From positions 1 to 64,000 of the forward strand of contig NZ_JAJSEE010000003.1 in the NCBI RefSeq assembly GCF_023555375.1: 64,000 bases of DNA, given 5' to 3'. Shown here one piece after another: positions 54,857-62,643 of this stretch (the stretch's first letter is position 1; each line of letters starts with the position of its first letter). The translations under genes were made by a program, and so were the position numbers. The DNA is from Guyparkeria hydrothermalis (GTDB lineage Bacteria; Pseudomonadota; Gammaproteobacteria; Halothiobacillales; Halothiobacillaceae). The notes beneath the pieces are model-generated. The model was not told the origin of the DNA. It worked only from the letters and a program-made list of their open reading frames with translations, and did not search any database.

Positions 54857-56997
54857 GATCCCCCCGAGGCCTGCTCCCGCAGGGCCAGCCAGCGAGACAG
54901 CCCCCAGCCGATGCCGATGAACGCCGCGGTGATCAGTGCCAGCAGGCCGATGGTCGTCGCCGAGGGCTCGAGCAGGGTGCGCAGGAGCTGGTCGGAGAAG
55001 ATCGTCAGCGCGATCGTGCCCGGCGCGAGGCCGGCGAGGCTGCCGATGAGGAAGTCGCGGAAGCGGATGTGGGTGGCGCCGGCGACCAGGTTGACCACGG
55101 CGAAGGGGGCGAGCGGGACCAGTCGCAGCGAGAACACGGTCAGGATGCCGCGTCGGGCGAGTCGTCGCGAGAGCCGGTCGAGGCGCCTGCCTGCCAGCCG
55201 GCGCAGGGCCTCGGCGCCGAGAAACTGACCACCGAGAAACCCGGTCAGCGCGGCCGTCACCAGGGCGCCGTAGGCCAGCCCGAACCCGGCCCAGGCGCCG
55301 AAGAGCAACCCGGCGACCACCACCACCGGCGTGGCCGGCACCCCCAGCAGGAGCCCGACCACCGCCAGGCCCAGGAAGGCCCAGGCGCCGCCGGCCGCGT
55401 CGCGCAGTGCGGTCAGCCGGTCGAGCAGTTCCCCCGGGGCCAGCGCCTCGCCCAGCGGCGTGAACTTGAGCAGGCCGGCGATCACCACGAACAGCGCGAT
55501 CAACAGGGCAAAGCCCGCGGCCTTGCGCCGCACGGGGCGGCGCGCCTTCTTCTCGATGAACATGTCGATCAGTTCCTCCGGCGGGCGGGCGCGTTCGGGG
55601 TCGATCACCGCCGCGTCGGGCACCTGGCGGTCGATGGCCGGGTCGAGCGTGATGGTCAGCGGCTCGAGCCAGCGCTCGGTCCCGGGGTGGTTGAGGGCAT
55701 CGATGGCCGCGCTCACCGAGCCGTGTTCGCCCTCGGCCGCGGCGACCGCCGCCGGTGTGCAGCCCAGGTGCTCGGCGAGCAGGTCGCGACGCATGGCGGC
55801 GATGGCCGCGCGGCTTGCCTCGTCGTCGCCGAGCACGGAGAGATTCAATTCGCTGTCGAAGCCCATCGAGCGATTCGAGGTGTTGGCCGAGCCGAGGTTG
55901 ATCTCGCGGTCGTCGCCGATCACGAGCTTGGAGTGCAGGCTGACCATGTCCGGCTCCAGCCCGGCCACCGCCGGGTAATAGAGCCGCAGCCGGCCGTGCC
56001 GGTCGGCCTCGCGCAGGCGCTCGACCAGGCGGGCGCGCAGCACGTCCATGGTCAGCCGTTCGAGCCAGCCGTCCTTTTCCCTCGGGAGCAGCAGGATGAC
56101 CTCCGGGCCGTGCGCGTCCTCGAGTCGTTCGATCAGCGCCTCGCCGATGCGGTGGCTGGTGAAGTACTGGTTCTCGATATAGAGGCAGTGGCGGGCCTCG
56201 CCGATCAGTCGGCACAGCCGGGTCTCAATCTCGCGCACCTCCGACTGGTCGCGCCAGGCCGGCAAGGTGCGCGCGATGCCCACCCGGGCGTCGTCGAGAG
56301 CGACGGCGACGTGCTCGGCCGGCCACGGGGCGGGCGGGTCGACGGGCCCGGGTGGATCCAGCCGTTCGCCGGTGGCCCGGTGCCAGCGCTCGCGTGCGAG
56401 ATCGCCCAGGTCGCGGCAGATCGGCCCGGTGACCGCGAAGGCCAGGTCATGGAAGGGGGGGAACGGCTTGCCGTCCGGGTCGCGCCGCAGCGGCTCGTCG
56501 GCGGCGTGGGCGCGACGGTCCCAGCGCCACTTGGACGGGTCGAAGCCGCCCACCAGGGCGGCCCGGTCGTCGATCACCAGCATCTTCTGGTGGTGCGAGG
56601 CCCCCATGGGGTGTTCGCCGTCGTACTGCACCTTCAGGCGCGGGTGGCGGGCCATCGGGCGCGAGAACAGCGGCAGCCACTCGCGCTCGAAGGCGTAGAT
56701 CATGGCGAAGTCCCAGGGCAGCAGGTGGATGGTCAGCCCCGGGTTCTGCTCGAGTGCGCGGTGCAGCACGGCGGTCAGGTGGCAGGGCGCCCGGCCGGCC
56801 TCGCAGGGGCGATGCATCTCGACCCGGCTGTCGACGTCCCAGCAGAGGATCACCGCCTGCTGGCGGGCCGCTCCCAGCATCTCGGCGAACGCCGGGAACC
56901 AGTGCTCGCCGTCGACGACCAGCCCGAGCCGGTCGGCACGATTGAGGCGCCAGAAACCCTCGGGGGTGGTCTCGTCGTTGCCGGTGGTCATCGTCAT
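54853..56997 (-). CDS. Phospholipase D-like enzyme fused to a VTT (DedA/TVP38) membrane domain
   Basis: A 714-residue protein. Two HKD motifs form a complete PLD site: H136-x-K138 in ASHHQKMLVIDD and H355-x-K357 in SLHSKLVIGDD, each with a following GG/GS box. From about residue 520 a hydrophobic VTT domain follows (FLGLAVVGLLLGVPATPVVV, LRLVPLAPFAVVNLVAGATHI). PLD activity on phospholipids at the membrane, with lipid handling by VTT, is inferred. The ATG at 56997 has GGAGG 13 bases upstream; 56991 is an alternative. An EEP gene is coupled downstream. Confidence 0.88.
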   Translation of the reverse strand: MTMTTGNDETTPEGFWRLNRADRLGLVVDGEHWFPAFAEMLGAARQQAVILCWDVDSRVEMHRPCEAGRAPCHLTAVLHRALEQNPGLTIHLLPWDFAMIYAFEREWLPLFSRPMARHPRLKVQYDGEHPMGASHHQKMLVIDDRAALVGGFDPSKWRWDRRAHAADEPLRRDPDGKPFPPFHDLAFAVTGPICRDLGDLARERWHRATGERLDPPGPVDPPAPWPAEHVAVALDDARVGIARTLPAWRDQSEVREIETRLCRLIGEARHCLYIENQYFTSHRIGEALIERLEDAHGPEVILLLPREKDGWLERLTMDVLRARLVERLREADRHGRLRLYYPAVAGLEPDMVSLHSKLVIGDDREINLGSANTSNRSMGFDSELNLSVLGDDEASRAAIAAMRRDLLAEHLGCTPAAVAAAEGEHGSVSAAIDALNHPGTERWLEPLTITLDPAIDRQVPDAAVIDPERARPPEELIDMFIEKKARRPVRRKAAGFALLIALFVVIAGLLKFTPLGEALAPGELLDRLTALRDAAGGAWAFLGLAVVGLLLGVPATPVVVVAGLLFGAWAGFGLAYGALVTAALTGFLGGQFLGAEALRRLAGRRLDRLSRRLARRGILTVFSLRLVPLAPFAVVNLVAGATHIRFRDFLIGSLAGLAPGTIALTIFSDQLLRTLLEPSATTIGLLALITAAFIGIGWGLSRWLALREQASGGS

Positions 56998-57092
56998 GCG
57001 GGCGTTCGTGCCTCCGTTGTGGGTGGCCAGGGGGGCGTCGTGCGTCGATCGTAGTGCACCTGGCCGGGCTCGCGTGGCGGGCGCCGCGATCG

Positions 57093-57713
57093 TCAGGCGC
57101 TCAGCAGGGCCCACCAGGTCAGCGCCGAGATCGCGAGCCAGATTGCCGGGGGTGTCAGCAACAGGCCGCGCAGCAGCACTCCGCGACGCCGTGGCAGCCG
57201 GGCCATCAACAGCAGGCCGATGGTGGTAATGGCCGTGGGATCGGGTGCGATGGCGACAAGTTCCGTGCCTGCCGGCGCCCGTCCGGCCACGAGCCAGGCG
57301 AACGGGTGGAGCAGCAGGCCCCAGAGTGCCAGCCCCAGCCCCAGCCAGTGGCGGGTTCGGGGTGGTGCCGGTGGCTCGAGCGCGAGGCCCGGGCCGGGCC
57401 AGGCCAGGAGCAGCAGGGCGGCCGCCTGGATGACGAACAGGCCGGCGAACCAGGGCGCGGCCAGGTTGATCTCCGCGTACAGCCCGAAAAACCGCCAGGC
57501 CACCCAGCCCCAGGCGGCGGCCAGCAGCGCGGCGGCCACCCGGTGGGCGGCCTCGTGGCGCGAGGCGGCCAGCGAAAGCATCGCCAGGACAAGTCCCGCC
57601 AGCAGCCAGTGGCCCGGCCAGATCGCCTCGTTGAGTCGTTCGAACAGCCGCGCGTAGCTGCCCGGCGAGAACATCAGCAGGTCGGTCGGGCGGTAACTGA
57701 GCCAGGTGTCCAT
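57093..57713 (-). CDS. DUF6064-like membrane protein
   Basis: A 206-residue protein with about six hydrophobic helices. The N-terminal WLSYRPTDLLMFSPGSYARLFE fits the DUF6064 family. Function unknown. It lies between the aldo/keto reductase gene (7 bases downstream of it) and the PLD-VTT gene, all on the minus strand. Confidence 0.75.
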   Translation of the reverse strand: MDTWLSYRPTDLLMFSPGSYARLFERLNEAIWPGHWLLAGLVLAMLSLAASRHEAAHRVAAALLAAAWGWVAWRFFGLYAEINLAAPWFAGLFVIQAAALLLLAWPGPGLALEPPAPPRTRHWLGLGLALWGLLLHPFAWLVAGRAPAGTELVAIAPDPTAITTIGLLLMARLPRRRGVLLRGLLLTPPAIWLAISALTWWALLSA

Positions 57714-57720
57714 CGGTGCG

Positions 57721-58674
57721 TTACCGCGCCCGCAGGTGCTCGGCCATGCGGCGGCGCAATCGTTCGTCGGGCAGCGGGCCGCGCAGGGCGGTCATGTTCT
57801 CGCGCATGTGCTCGACCCGGCTGGTGGCGGGGATCGCGCAGGTCACTGCGGGGTGGGCGATCAGGAACTTGAGCAGGAAGTCGGCCCAGTTCGTCAGCCC
57901 GGCCTCGAGCGCCCAATCGGGAAACGGGTGGCGCTTGACCCGATCGATCAGCCGGCCGCCCTGGAAGGGGCGGTTGGCGATGAAGGCAATACCCCGCTCC
58001 CCGGCCAATGGCAGCAGGCGCTCTTCGGCCTCGCGGTTGGCCAGGCTGTAGCTGGCCTGGACGAAGTCGATCGGCCACTCGCGCATGATCCGCTCGATCT
58101 CGGCGTGCCGACGGCCATGCGAGGTGGTGATGCCGACGAAGCGCAGGCGGCCTTGCTCGCGCATGTCGAGCAGGTGCTCCAGGTGCGGCTCCCAGGCGAC
58201 CAGGTTGTGCACCTGCATCAGGTCCATGCGCGCGAGTCCCCAGCGGCGCTCCGATTGCGCGACCTGCTCGGCGGTGGCGTCCCCGTCCGGCGTCCAGACC
58301 TTGGAGGCGGCGAACACGGGCGGATTGCCGCCGATCTCGGCCAGTGCGTGGCCGACCACCGCCTCGGACGAGCCGTACATGGGCGAGGAGTCGACCAGCT
58401 CGCCGCCGGCGTCGAGAAAGGCGCGCAGCACCTCGGTGCGCTGCGTCCGGGCCTCGGGGTCCGAGCCGACGTTGAAGGTGATCCAGGTGCCCATGCCGAT
58501 CGCGGGCAGATCCTGACCATCCGGCAGCGGACGGGTGATGCACTCTCCATCGAGTGGCTCGGCGCCGAGGGAGGCGGGCGCCCAGCCGGAGCCCAGCGCG
58601 GCCCCGAGGGTGCCGCCCAGGCCGGCGGCGGCCAGTTGCAGCGCGCGGCGTCGCGACAGGTCGGTCTCCGCCAT
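57721..58674 (-). CDS. Tat-exported aldo/keto reductase
   Basis: A 317-residue protein with a twin-arginine signal (LSRRRALQLAAAGLGGTLGAA), so it folds before export. The AKR barrel has IGMGTW, D and Y in VDSSPMYGSSE, the catalytic Lys in FAASKVWT and His in MQVHNL. The NADP-binding C-terminal part (IPATSRVEHMRENMTAL) is present. Substrate unknown. GGAGG precedes the ATG at 58674. Confidence 0.88.
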   Translation of the reverse strand: MAETDLSRRRALQLAAAGLGGTLGAALGSGWAPASLGAEPLDGECITRPLPDGQDLPAIGMGTWITFNVGSDPEARTQRTEVLRAFLDAGGELVDSSPMYGSSEAVVGHALAEIGGNPPVFAASKVWTPDGDATAEQVAQSERRWGLARMDLMQVHNLVAWEPHLEHLLDMREQGRLRFVGITTSHGRRHAEIERIMREWPIDFVQASYSLANREAEERLLPLAGERGIAFIANRPFQGGRLIDRVKRHPFPDWALEAGLTNWADFLLKFLIAHPAVTCAIPATSRVEHMRENMTALRGPLPDERLRRRMAEHLRAR

Positions 58675-58870
58675 GGCCGTGCCTCCGTGGAAGGGAAAGA
58701 CTGGGTTGACCATAGTCGTCGCGACCCGGAGAGGCCAGCCATTTTGGTTCGATTTCGACGATCTCCGCGCGGCGCGTTGTCGGGCAAAAGCTGGGCGTGG
58801 TTCGGTTATTGAAAACAGAATATTCAAACATTTGATAACGCTGATTTTTATTCTGATTTCAGTCGCCGCT

Positions 58871-58900
58871 TTGACGACGTTATGCTGGCGTGCCAATAAT
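58871..58900 (+). promoter_or_regulatory. Candidate promoter of the c-haem GGDEF-EAL gene
   Basis: TTGACG at 58871-58876 and AATAAT at 58895-58900, 18 bases apart, make a good sigma-70 match. The gene starts 112 bases downstream. Confidence 0.55.
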
Positions 58901-58929
58901 GACCACACGGGGTTTGTGGTCTTGTGGTC
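58901..58929 (+). promoter_or_regulatory. Operator-like repeat cluster at the predicted transcription start
   Basis: GACCACA (58901-58907) and TGTGGTC (58915-58921) form a perfect 7-bp inverted repeat with a 7-base spacer. TTGTGGTC is then repeated in tandem (58914-58921 and 58922-58929). Position right after the -10 suggests a regulator site or a leader hairpin. Confidence 0.45.
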
Positions 58930-59012
58930 GCGAGCCAGGACGCGGCCCAGGGACGACTTGATAACAGCCGAGCGGGTTGGCGGCTTTCTGGACCAGGGAA
59001 GGGAAAGGGCCG

Positions 59013-61658
59013 ATGGAAAACGCGACGGAATCACCGCGGGGCAAGCCGGCCGGTCCGATCGGGCGCGTGTTCGGCTGGTTGCGCTCGCTGCGCGCGCTGA
59101 TGCTGATCGTCGCGCTGGTCGTTTCGGTGCTGGTGACCGCGGCGGTCTACCTGGTCACCGAATCGGTCTTCACCCAGGCGGTGCAGCGCGCCTCGGTGCA
59201 GAACGCCCGCGTGTTGGCCGACGGCACCTTCAACGCCATGTACCAGATCATGCGCCAGGGCTGGACGCGTGATCAGCTCAACGAGTTCCTCGATTCTCTC
59301 AACCAGCGCGCCGACCCCGGCGCGGTGATCAACGTCTATCGCGGCTCGCGGGTCAACGAGCTGTTCGGTCGCCTCGAGCAGCCCGCCCCCGACCCCACCG
59401 CCATGGCCGCCTTCGAGACGCGCCGGACCCACGTCGAGGCCGGCGACCAGATGGTGCGCTACGACCGCCCGTTGGTCGCCAACGCCGAGTGCCTGCAGTG
59501 CCACGTCAATGCCGATGCCGGCCACGTGCTCGGCGTGCTCTCGATTCGCCAGCCGATCGGTCCGATGATCGAGCAGGCGCACGACGAGCTGGTCGACCGG
59601 CTGATGCTGATCGTGCCGGCGCCGCTGCTGGCCGCCCTGCTGATCGCGGGGCTGCTGAGCTGGCGGCTGGGGCGCTCGGTCAAGCGGCTCAATCGCTCGG
59701 TCGAGCAGGTCAACCGGGTCGAGGACCTGGCCGCCCTGCGCTTTGCCGGTGCCTCGACCGGGTTCACCGAGTTCGACGAGGTGCTCTCGCGGGTCGACGC
59801 GCTGACCGACAAGGTCCGCCACGTGGCGATCGACCGCAACCTGCTCGAGTTCGAGATCGGCCTGCTCGAGCACTTCGTGATCACCTCCGACGTGGTGCGC
59901 GACTGGCGCCGCTACGTGCGCGACCTGCTCGAGGAGATCAACCGGCAGTTCAGCGTCCACGGCGTGTTCACCGCCTTTTCGATCGCCGATCGGCCCATCG
60001 GCGTGGACGTGTTCTGGCACGGCCCGGTCGACGAGGTAGTCGCCGCGCGGCTCGACCAGGAGATCAGCCGACAGGTGGGCGAGGGCCTGGGAGATGGCCT
60101 GGGGGGTCAGACCCACGAGGTCACCCCGCGCCAGCACCCCGGCAAGGACGGGGTGCCGGTGACCGATGCCGGTCGCCTCGACCTGCACACCAAGATCCTG
60201 TCGATGGACCTGCCGCCAATGCGGGGCATGGTCGGGCTGATCGTGCCGATGGGCGAGGCGCGCGTGCCGGTGAAGAAGCTGGTGATCGAGTCGATCCTCT
60301 CCACCCTGATCAACGTGGTCGGTTCGGTGCGCGCGATCGAACGCCACACCGAGGACCTCGAGTACTTCGCCACCCGCGACCCGCTCACCCGTCTGTACAA
60401 CCAGCGCATGTTCTGGTCGCTGCTCGACTACGAGATCGGCCGCGCCCGGCGCCACGAGTACCGTTTCGGCCTGATGGTGATCGACCTCGACGACTTCAAG
60501 CGGGTCAATGATCGCTACGGTCACGGCTTCGGCGACGACTACCTGCGCCGCGTCGCCGACCTGCTCGCCGACGGCCTGCGCGACGGTGACATCGTTGCCC
60601 GGTACGGCGGCGACGAGTTCGTCGCGATCCTGCCGGACGCCGACGACGACATCGCCGACCAGGTGGCCGGCCGCCTGCTCGCCCGCGCGCAGCAGACGGT
60701 GATCGCCGCACCGGACGGCGAGTCGTTGCGGCTGTCGCTGTCGATCGGCCTGGCCGTGGGGCCGGTGGACGCGGCCGACCCGGCCTCGGCGCAGGCGCTG
60801 TTCTCGTTGGCGGACCAGGCGATGTACCGCGCCAAAGCCGCCGGCAAGAACCGGCTGGCGGTGGCCAATCGCGACGAGGTGCGGGCCGTCGAGCAGGTCG
60901 AGGGCGCCTCGGCGGAAGCGATCACCGCGATCGATCCGGACACGGTGTCGGTGGTCTACCAGTCGATCCGGCAGGCGAATGGCGAGGTGATCGGCGCCGA
61001 GGTGTTCGCCCGTGCCCGCGTCGGCGAGCGGTTGGTGCCGGCCGCCGACTTCGTGCGTGCGCTGGGGCGTGACCAGTTGATCGATCGCGTCGACCGGCAG
61101 GTGGTCGAACGCGTGCTGGGCGATCCGGCGATCCGCGGTTTCGCCGGCCGACTGTTCTTCAATATCGCCCCCACCAGCCTGATGGAGGCGCGGTTCGTCG
61201 ACTTCCTGCTGACCGCGGTCGAGCGCTCGACGCTGGCCCCCGGGCAGGTGGTGGTCGAGATCAGCGAGAGCCCGCTGGCCGGCGAGATCGGCGCGCTGGC
61301 CGGGCCGCTGGGCGATCTGCGGGCCGCCGGACTGCGTCTGGCGATCGACCATGCCGGCTCCGGGCGCGAGACGCTCAGTTACCTGCGCCGGTTCGAGGTC
61401 GACTACGTCAAGATCGAGGCCGACTGGCTGTGCGATCGCAAGGTCAGTCGCCGTGACCGGGCCTTCATCGACGGGCTACTCACCATCGCCGAGACCCTGG
61501 GGGTGACCGTGATCGCCCACAACGTCGAGACCGACGCCCAGGTGGAATTGATCCGCGGGTTGGCGATCGATCTCATGCAGGGCTATCGCTTCGCCCGCGA
61601 AAGCAGCACCCCGCCCGTCGTGCCGGCGACGGTCAGCGACCGGGGCGGGCCAGCGTGA
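59013..61658 (+). CDS. Membrane c-haem-binding diguanylate cyclase with degenerate EAL domain
   Basis: An 881-residue protein. Helices at about 26-48 and 196-216 flank a periplasmic sensor of about 145 residues containing C160-LQ-C163-H164, a c-type haem site as in DUF3365/Tll0287-like sensors. A cytosolic linker leads to GGDEF (GGDEF at 532-536, with RDGD inhibitory site), which should be active. The C-terminal EAL-like domain lacks the motif (EVF in place of EAL) and has DHAGSG for DDFGTG, so phosphodiesterase activity is unlikely. GGGAAAGGG precedes the ATG. Its end overlaps the convergent LysR gene by 26 bases. Confidence 0.9.
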   Translation: MENATESPRGKPAGPIGRVFGWLRSLRALMLIVALVVSVLVTAAVYLVTESVFTQAVQRASVQNARVLADGTFNAMYQIMRQGWTRDQLNEFLDSLNQRADPGAVINVYRGSRVNELFGRLEQPAPDPTAMAAFETRRTHVEAGDQMVRYDRPLVANAECLQCHVNADAGHVLGVLSIRQPIGPMIEQAHDELVDRLMLIVPAPLLAALLIAGLLSWRLGRSVKRLNRSVEQVNRVEDLAALRFAGASTGFTEFDEVLSRVDALTDKVRHVAIDRNLLEFEIGLLEHFVITSDVVRDWRRYVRDLLEEINRQFSVHGVFTAFSIADRPIGVDVFWHGPVDEVVAARLDQEISRQVGEGLGDGLGGQTHEVTPRQHPGKDGVPVTDAGRLDLHTKILSMDLPPMRGMVGLIVPMGEARVPVKKLVIESILSTLINVVGSVRAIERHTEDLEYFATRDPLTRLYNQRMFWSLLDYEIGRARRHEYRFGLMVIDLDDFKRVNDRYGHGFGDDYLRRVADLLADGLRDGDIVARYGGDEFVAILPDADDDIADQVAGRLLARAQQTVIAAPDGESLRLSLSIGLAVGPVDAADPASAQALFSLADQAMYRAKAAGKNRLAVANRDEVRAVEQVEGASAEAITAIDPDTVSVVYQSIRQANGEVIGAEVFARARVGERLVPAADFVRALGRDQLIDRVDRQVVERVLGDPAIRGFAGRLFFNIAPTSLMEARFVDFLLTAVERSTLAPGQVVVEISESPLAGEIGALAGPLGDLRAAGLRLAIDHAGSGRETLSYLRRFEVDYVKIEADWLCDRKVSRRDRAFIDGLLTIAETLGVTVIAHNVETDAQVELIRGLAIDLMQGYRFARESSTPPVVPATVSDRGGPA

Positions 61659-62559
61659 TGTCGCCGAGCCGCTCGCCGGCCTGTTCGCGCGCCAGTCGCA
61701 GGAAGGCGTCCAGGTAGGCCAGCCGGTGTTCGTCACGGCGCACCGCCAGGTGCATGGTCGCGGTCAGGCCATCGCCCAGCGGCCGGGCGGTGACGGTGCC
61801 CCGGGTGAGCTCCTCGCTGATGGCCCACTTGGGCAGGGCGGCCACGCCGTGACCGCTGGCGACCCACTGGGCGATCATCGCGGTGAGCTCCGATCGGCGT
61901 GATCCGGCCGGCTCGACCCCGGCGGGATCGAGAAAGCGGCGATAGATGTCGAGTCGATCGCGCTCGACCGGGTAGCCGATCACGGTCTGGTCGGCAAGCA
62001 TCTCCGGGGTGATGCGTGTCTCGGCGGCCAGGGGATGGCCGGGGGCGAGCACCAGCACCACCGGGTAATGGAACAAGGGCTCGAAGTGCAGCTCCGGGTC
62101 GTCGACCGGATCGGAGCTGATCACGCCGTCGAGCTGACCGCGGCGCAGGGCGTCGATGGCATCGAAGCTGAACGACATCGACAGGTCGGTCTCGATCGAG
62201 GGCCACTGCGCGCGGTAGTGCTCGAGGGTCGGGATCAGCCAGGTGAAGCAGGAGTGGCACTCCAGTGCCAGGAACAGCCGCCCGGTCGCCCCGCCGGCGA
62301 TCTGGCGCAGGTCGCGGTCGAGCCGATCCACCTCGGGCAGCACGGTGTCCGCCGCGGCCAGCAGCCGTCGCCCGGCCTCGGTCAGTCGCATCGGGCGCGA
62401 GCTGCGCGAGAACAGCGGCGTCTCGTAGTACGACTCCAGCGCACGGATCTGGTGCGACAGGGCCGACTGCGTCAGATGCAGTCGGTCGGCCGCCGCCGCC
62501 AGCGAGCCGGTCTGCTCGATCGCGCGGATGGTCTTGAGGTGGCGCAGTTCCAGGAACAT
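61633..62559 (-). CDS. LysR-family regulator (MetR-like)
   Basis: A 308-residue regulator. The N-terminal winged HTH is FLELRHLKTIRAIEQTGSLAAAADRLHLTQSALSHQIRALE; the effector domain follows, with ECHSCFTWLIPTL and SDPVDDPEL typical of MetR-like members. Homocysteine sensing is known for MetR but not shown here. It lies downstream of gor, beyond a terminator, so it probably has its own promoter. Confidence 0.85.
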   Translation of the reverse strand: MFLELRHLKTIRAIEQTGSLAAAADRLHLTQSALSHQIRALESYYETPLFSRSSRPMRLTEAGRRLLAAADTVLPEVDRLDRDLRQIAGGATGRLFLALECHSCFTWLIPTLEHYRAQWPSIETDLSMSFSFDAIDALRRGQLDGVISSDPVDDPELHFEPLFHYPVVLVLAPGHPLAAETRITPEMLADQTVIGYPVERDRLDIYRRFLDPAGVEPAGSRRSELTAMIAQWVASGHGVAALPKWAISEELTRGTVTARPLGDGLTATMHLAVRRDEHRLAYLDAFLRLAREQAGERLGDITLARPGR

Positions 62560-62576
62560 GGGTGTTGCCTTCGCTC

Positions 62577-62615
62577 AAAAAAATTGGCCGACCGGGTTGT
62601 CCCGCGCCGGCCAAT
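62577..62615 (-). terminator. Rho-independent terminator of the glutathione reductase gene
   Basis: ATTGGCCG pairs with CGGCCAAT, with further inner pairing, and on the minus strand is followed by a run of seven T residues. Confidence 0.88.
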
Positions 62616-62643
62616 GGGGTTGCGTGGCGAGTGGCTGTCGCGG

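Larger units (their letters stand above)
58675..59012. other. Divergent intergenic region with AT-rich patch (338 bp)
   Basis: No gene. The part from about 58790 to 58930 is AT-richer than its surroundings and holds the promoter and inverted/tandem repeats described separately. It must serve both the reductase gene (minus) and the c-haem GGDEF-EAL gene (plus). Confidence 0.6.

Noticed and set aside
58790-58930. AT-rich patch as an inserted mobile element
   Set aside because: No terminal repeats or coding sequence; it fits a promoter region.
59031-61352. Long open frame of 773 codons antisense to the c-haem GGDEF-EAL gene
   Set aside because: Typical antisense shadow in GC-rich coding DNA: composition is Asp/His/Arg/Val/Gly-rich with no recognisable motif, while the plus-strand gene has complete domains.
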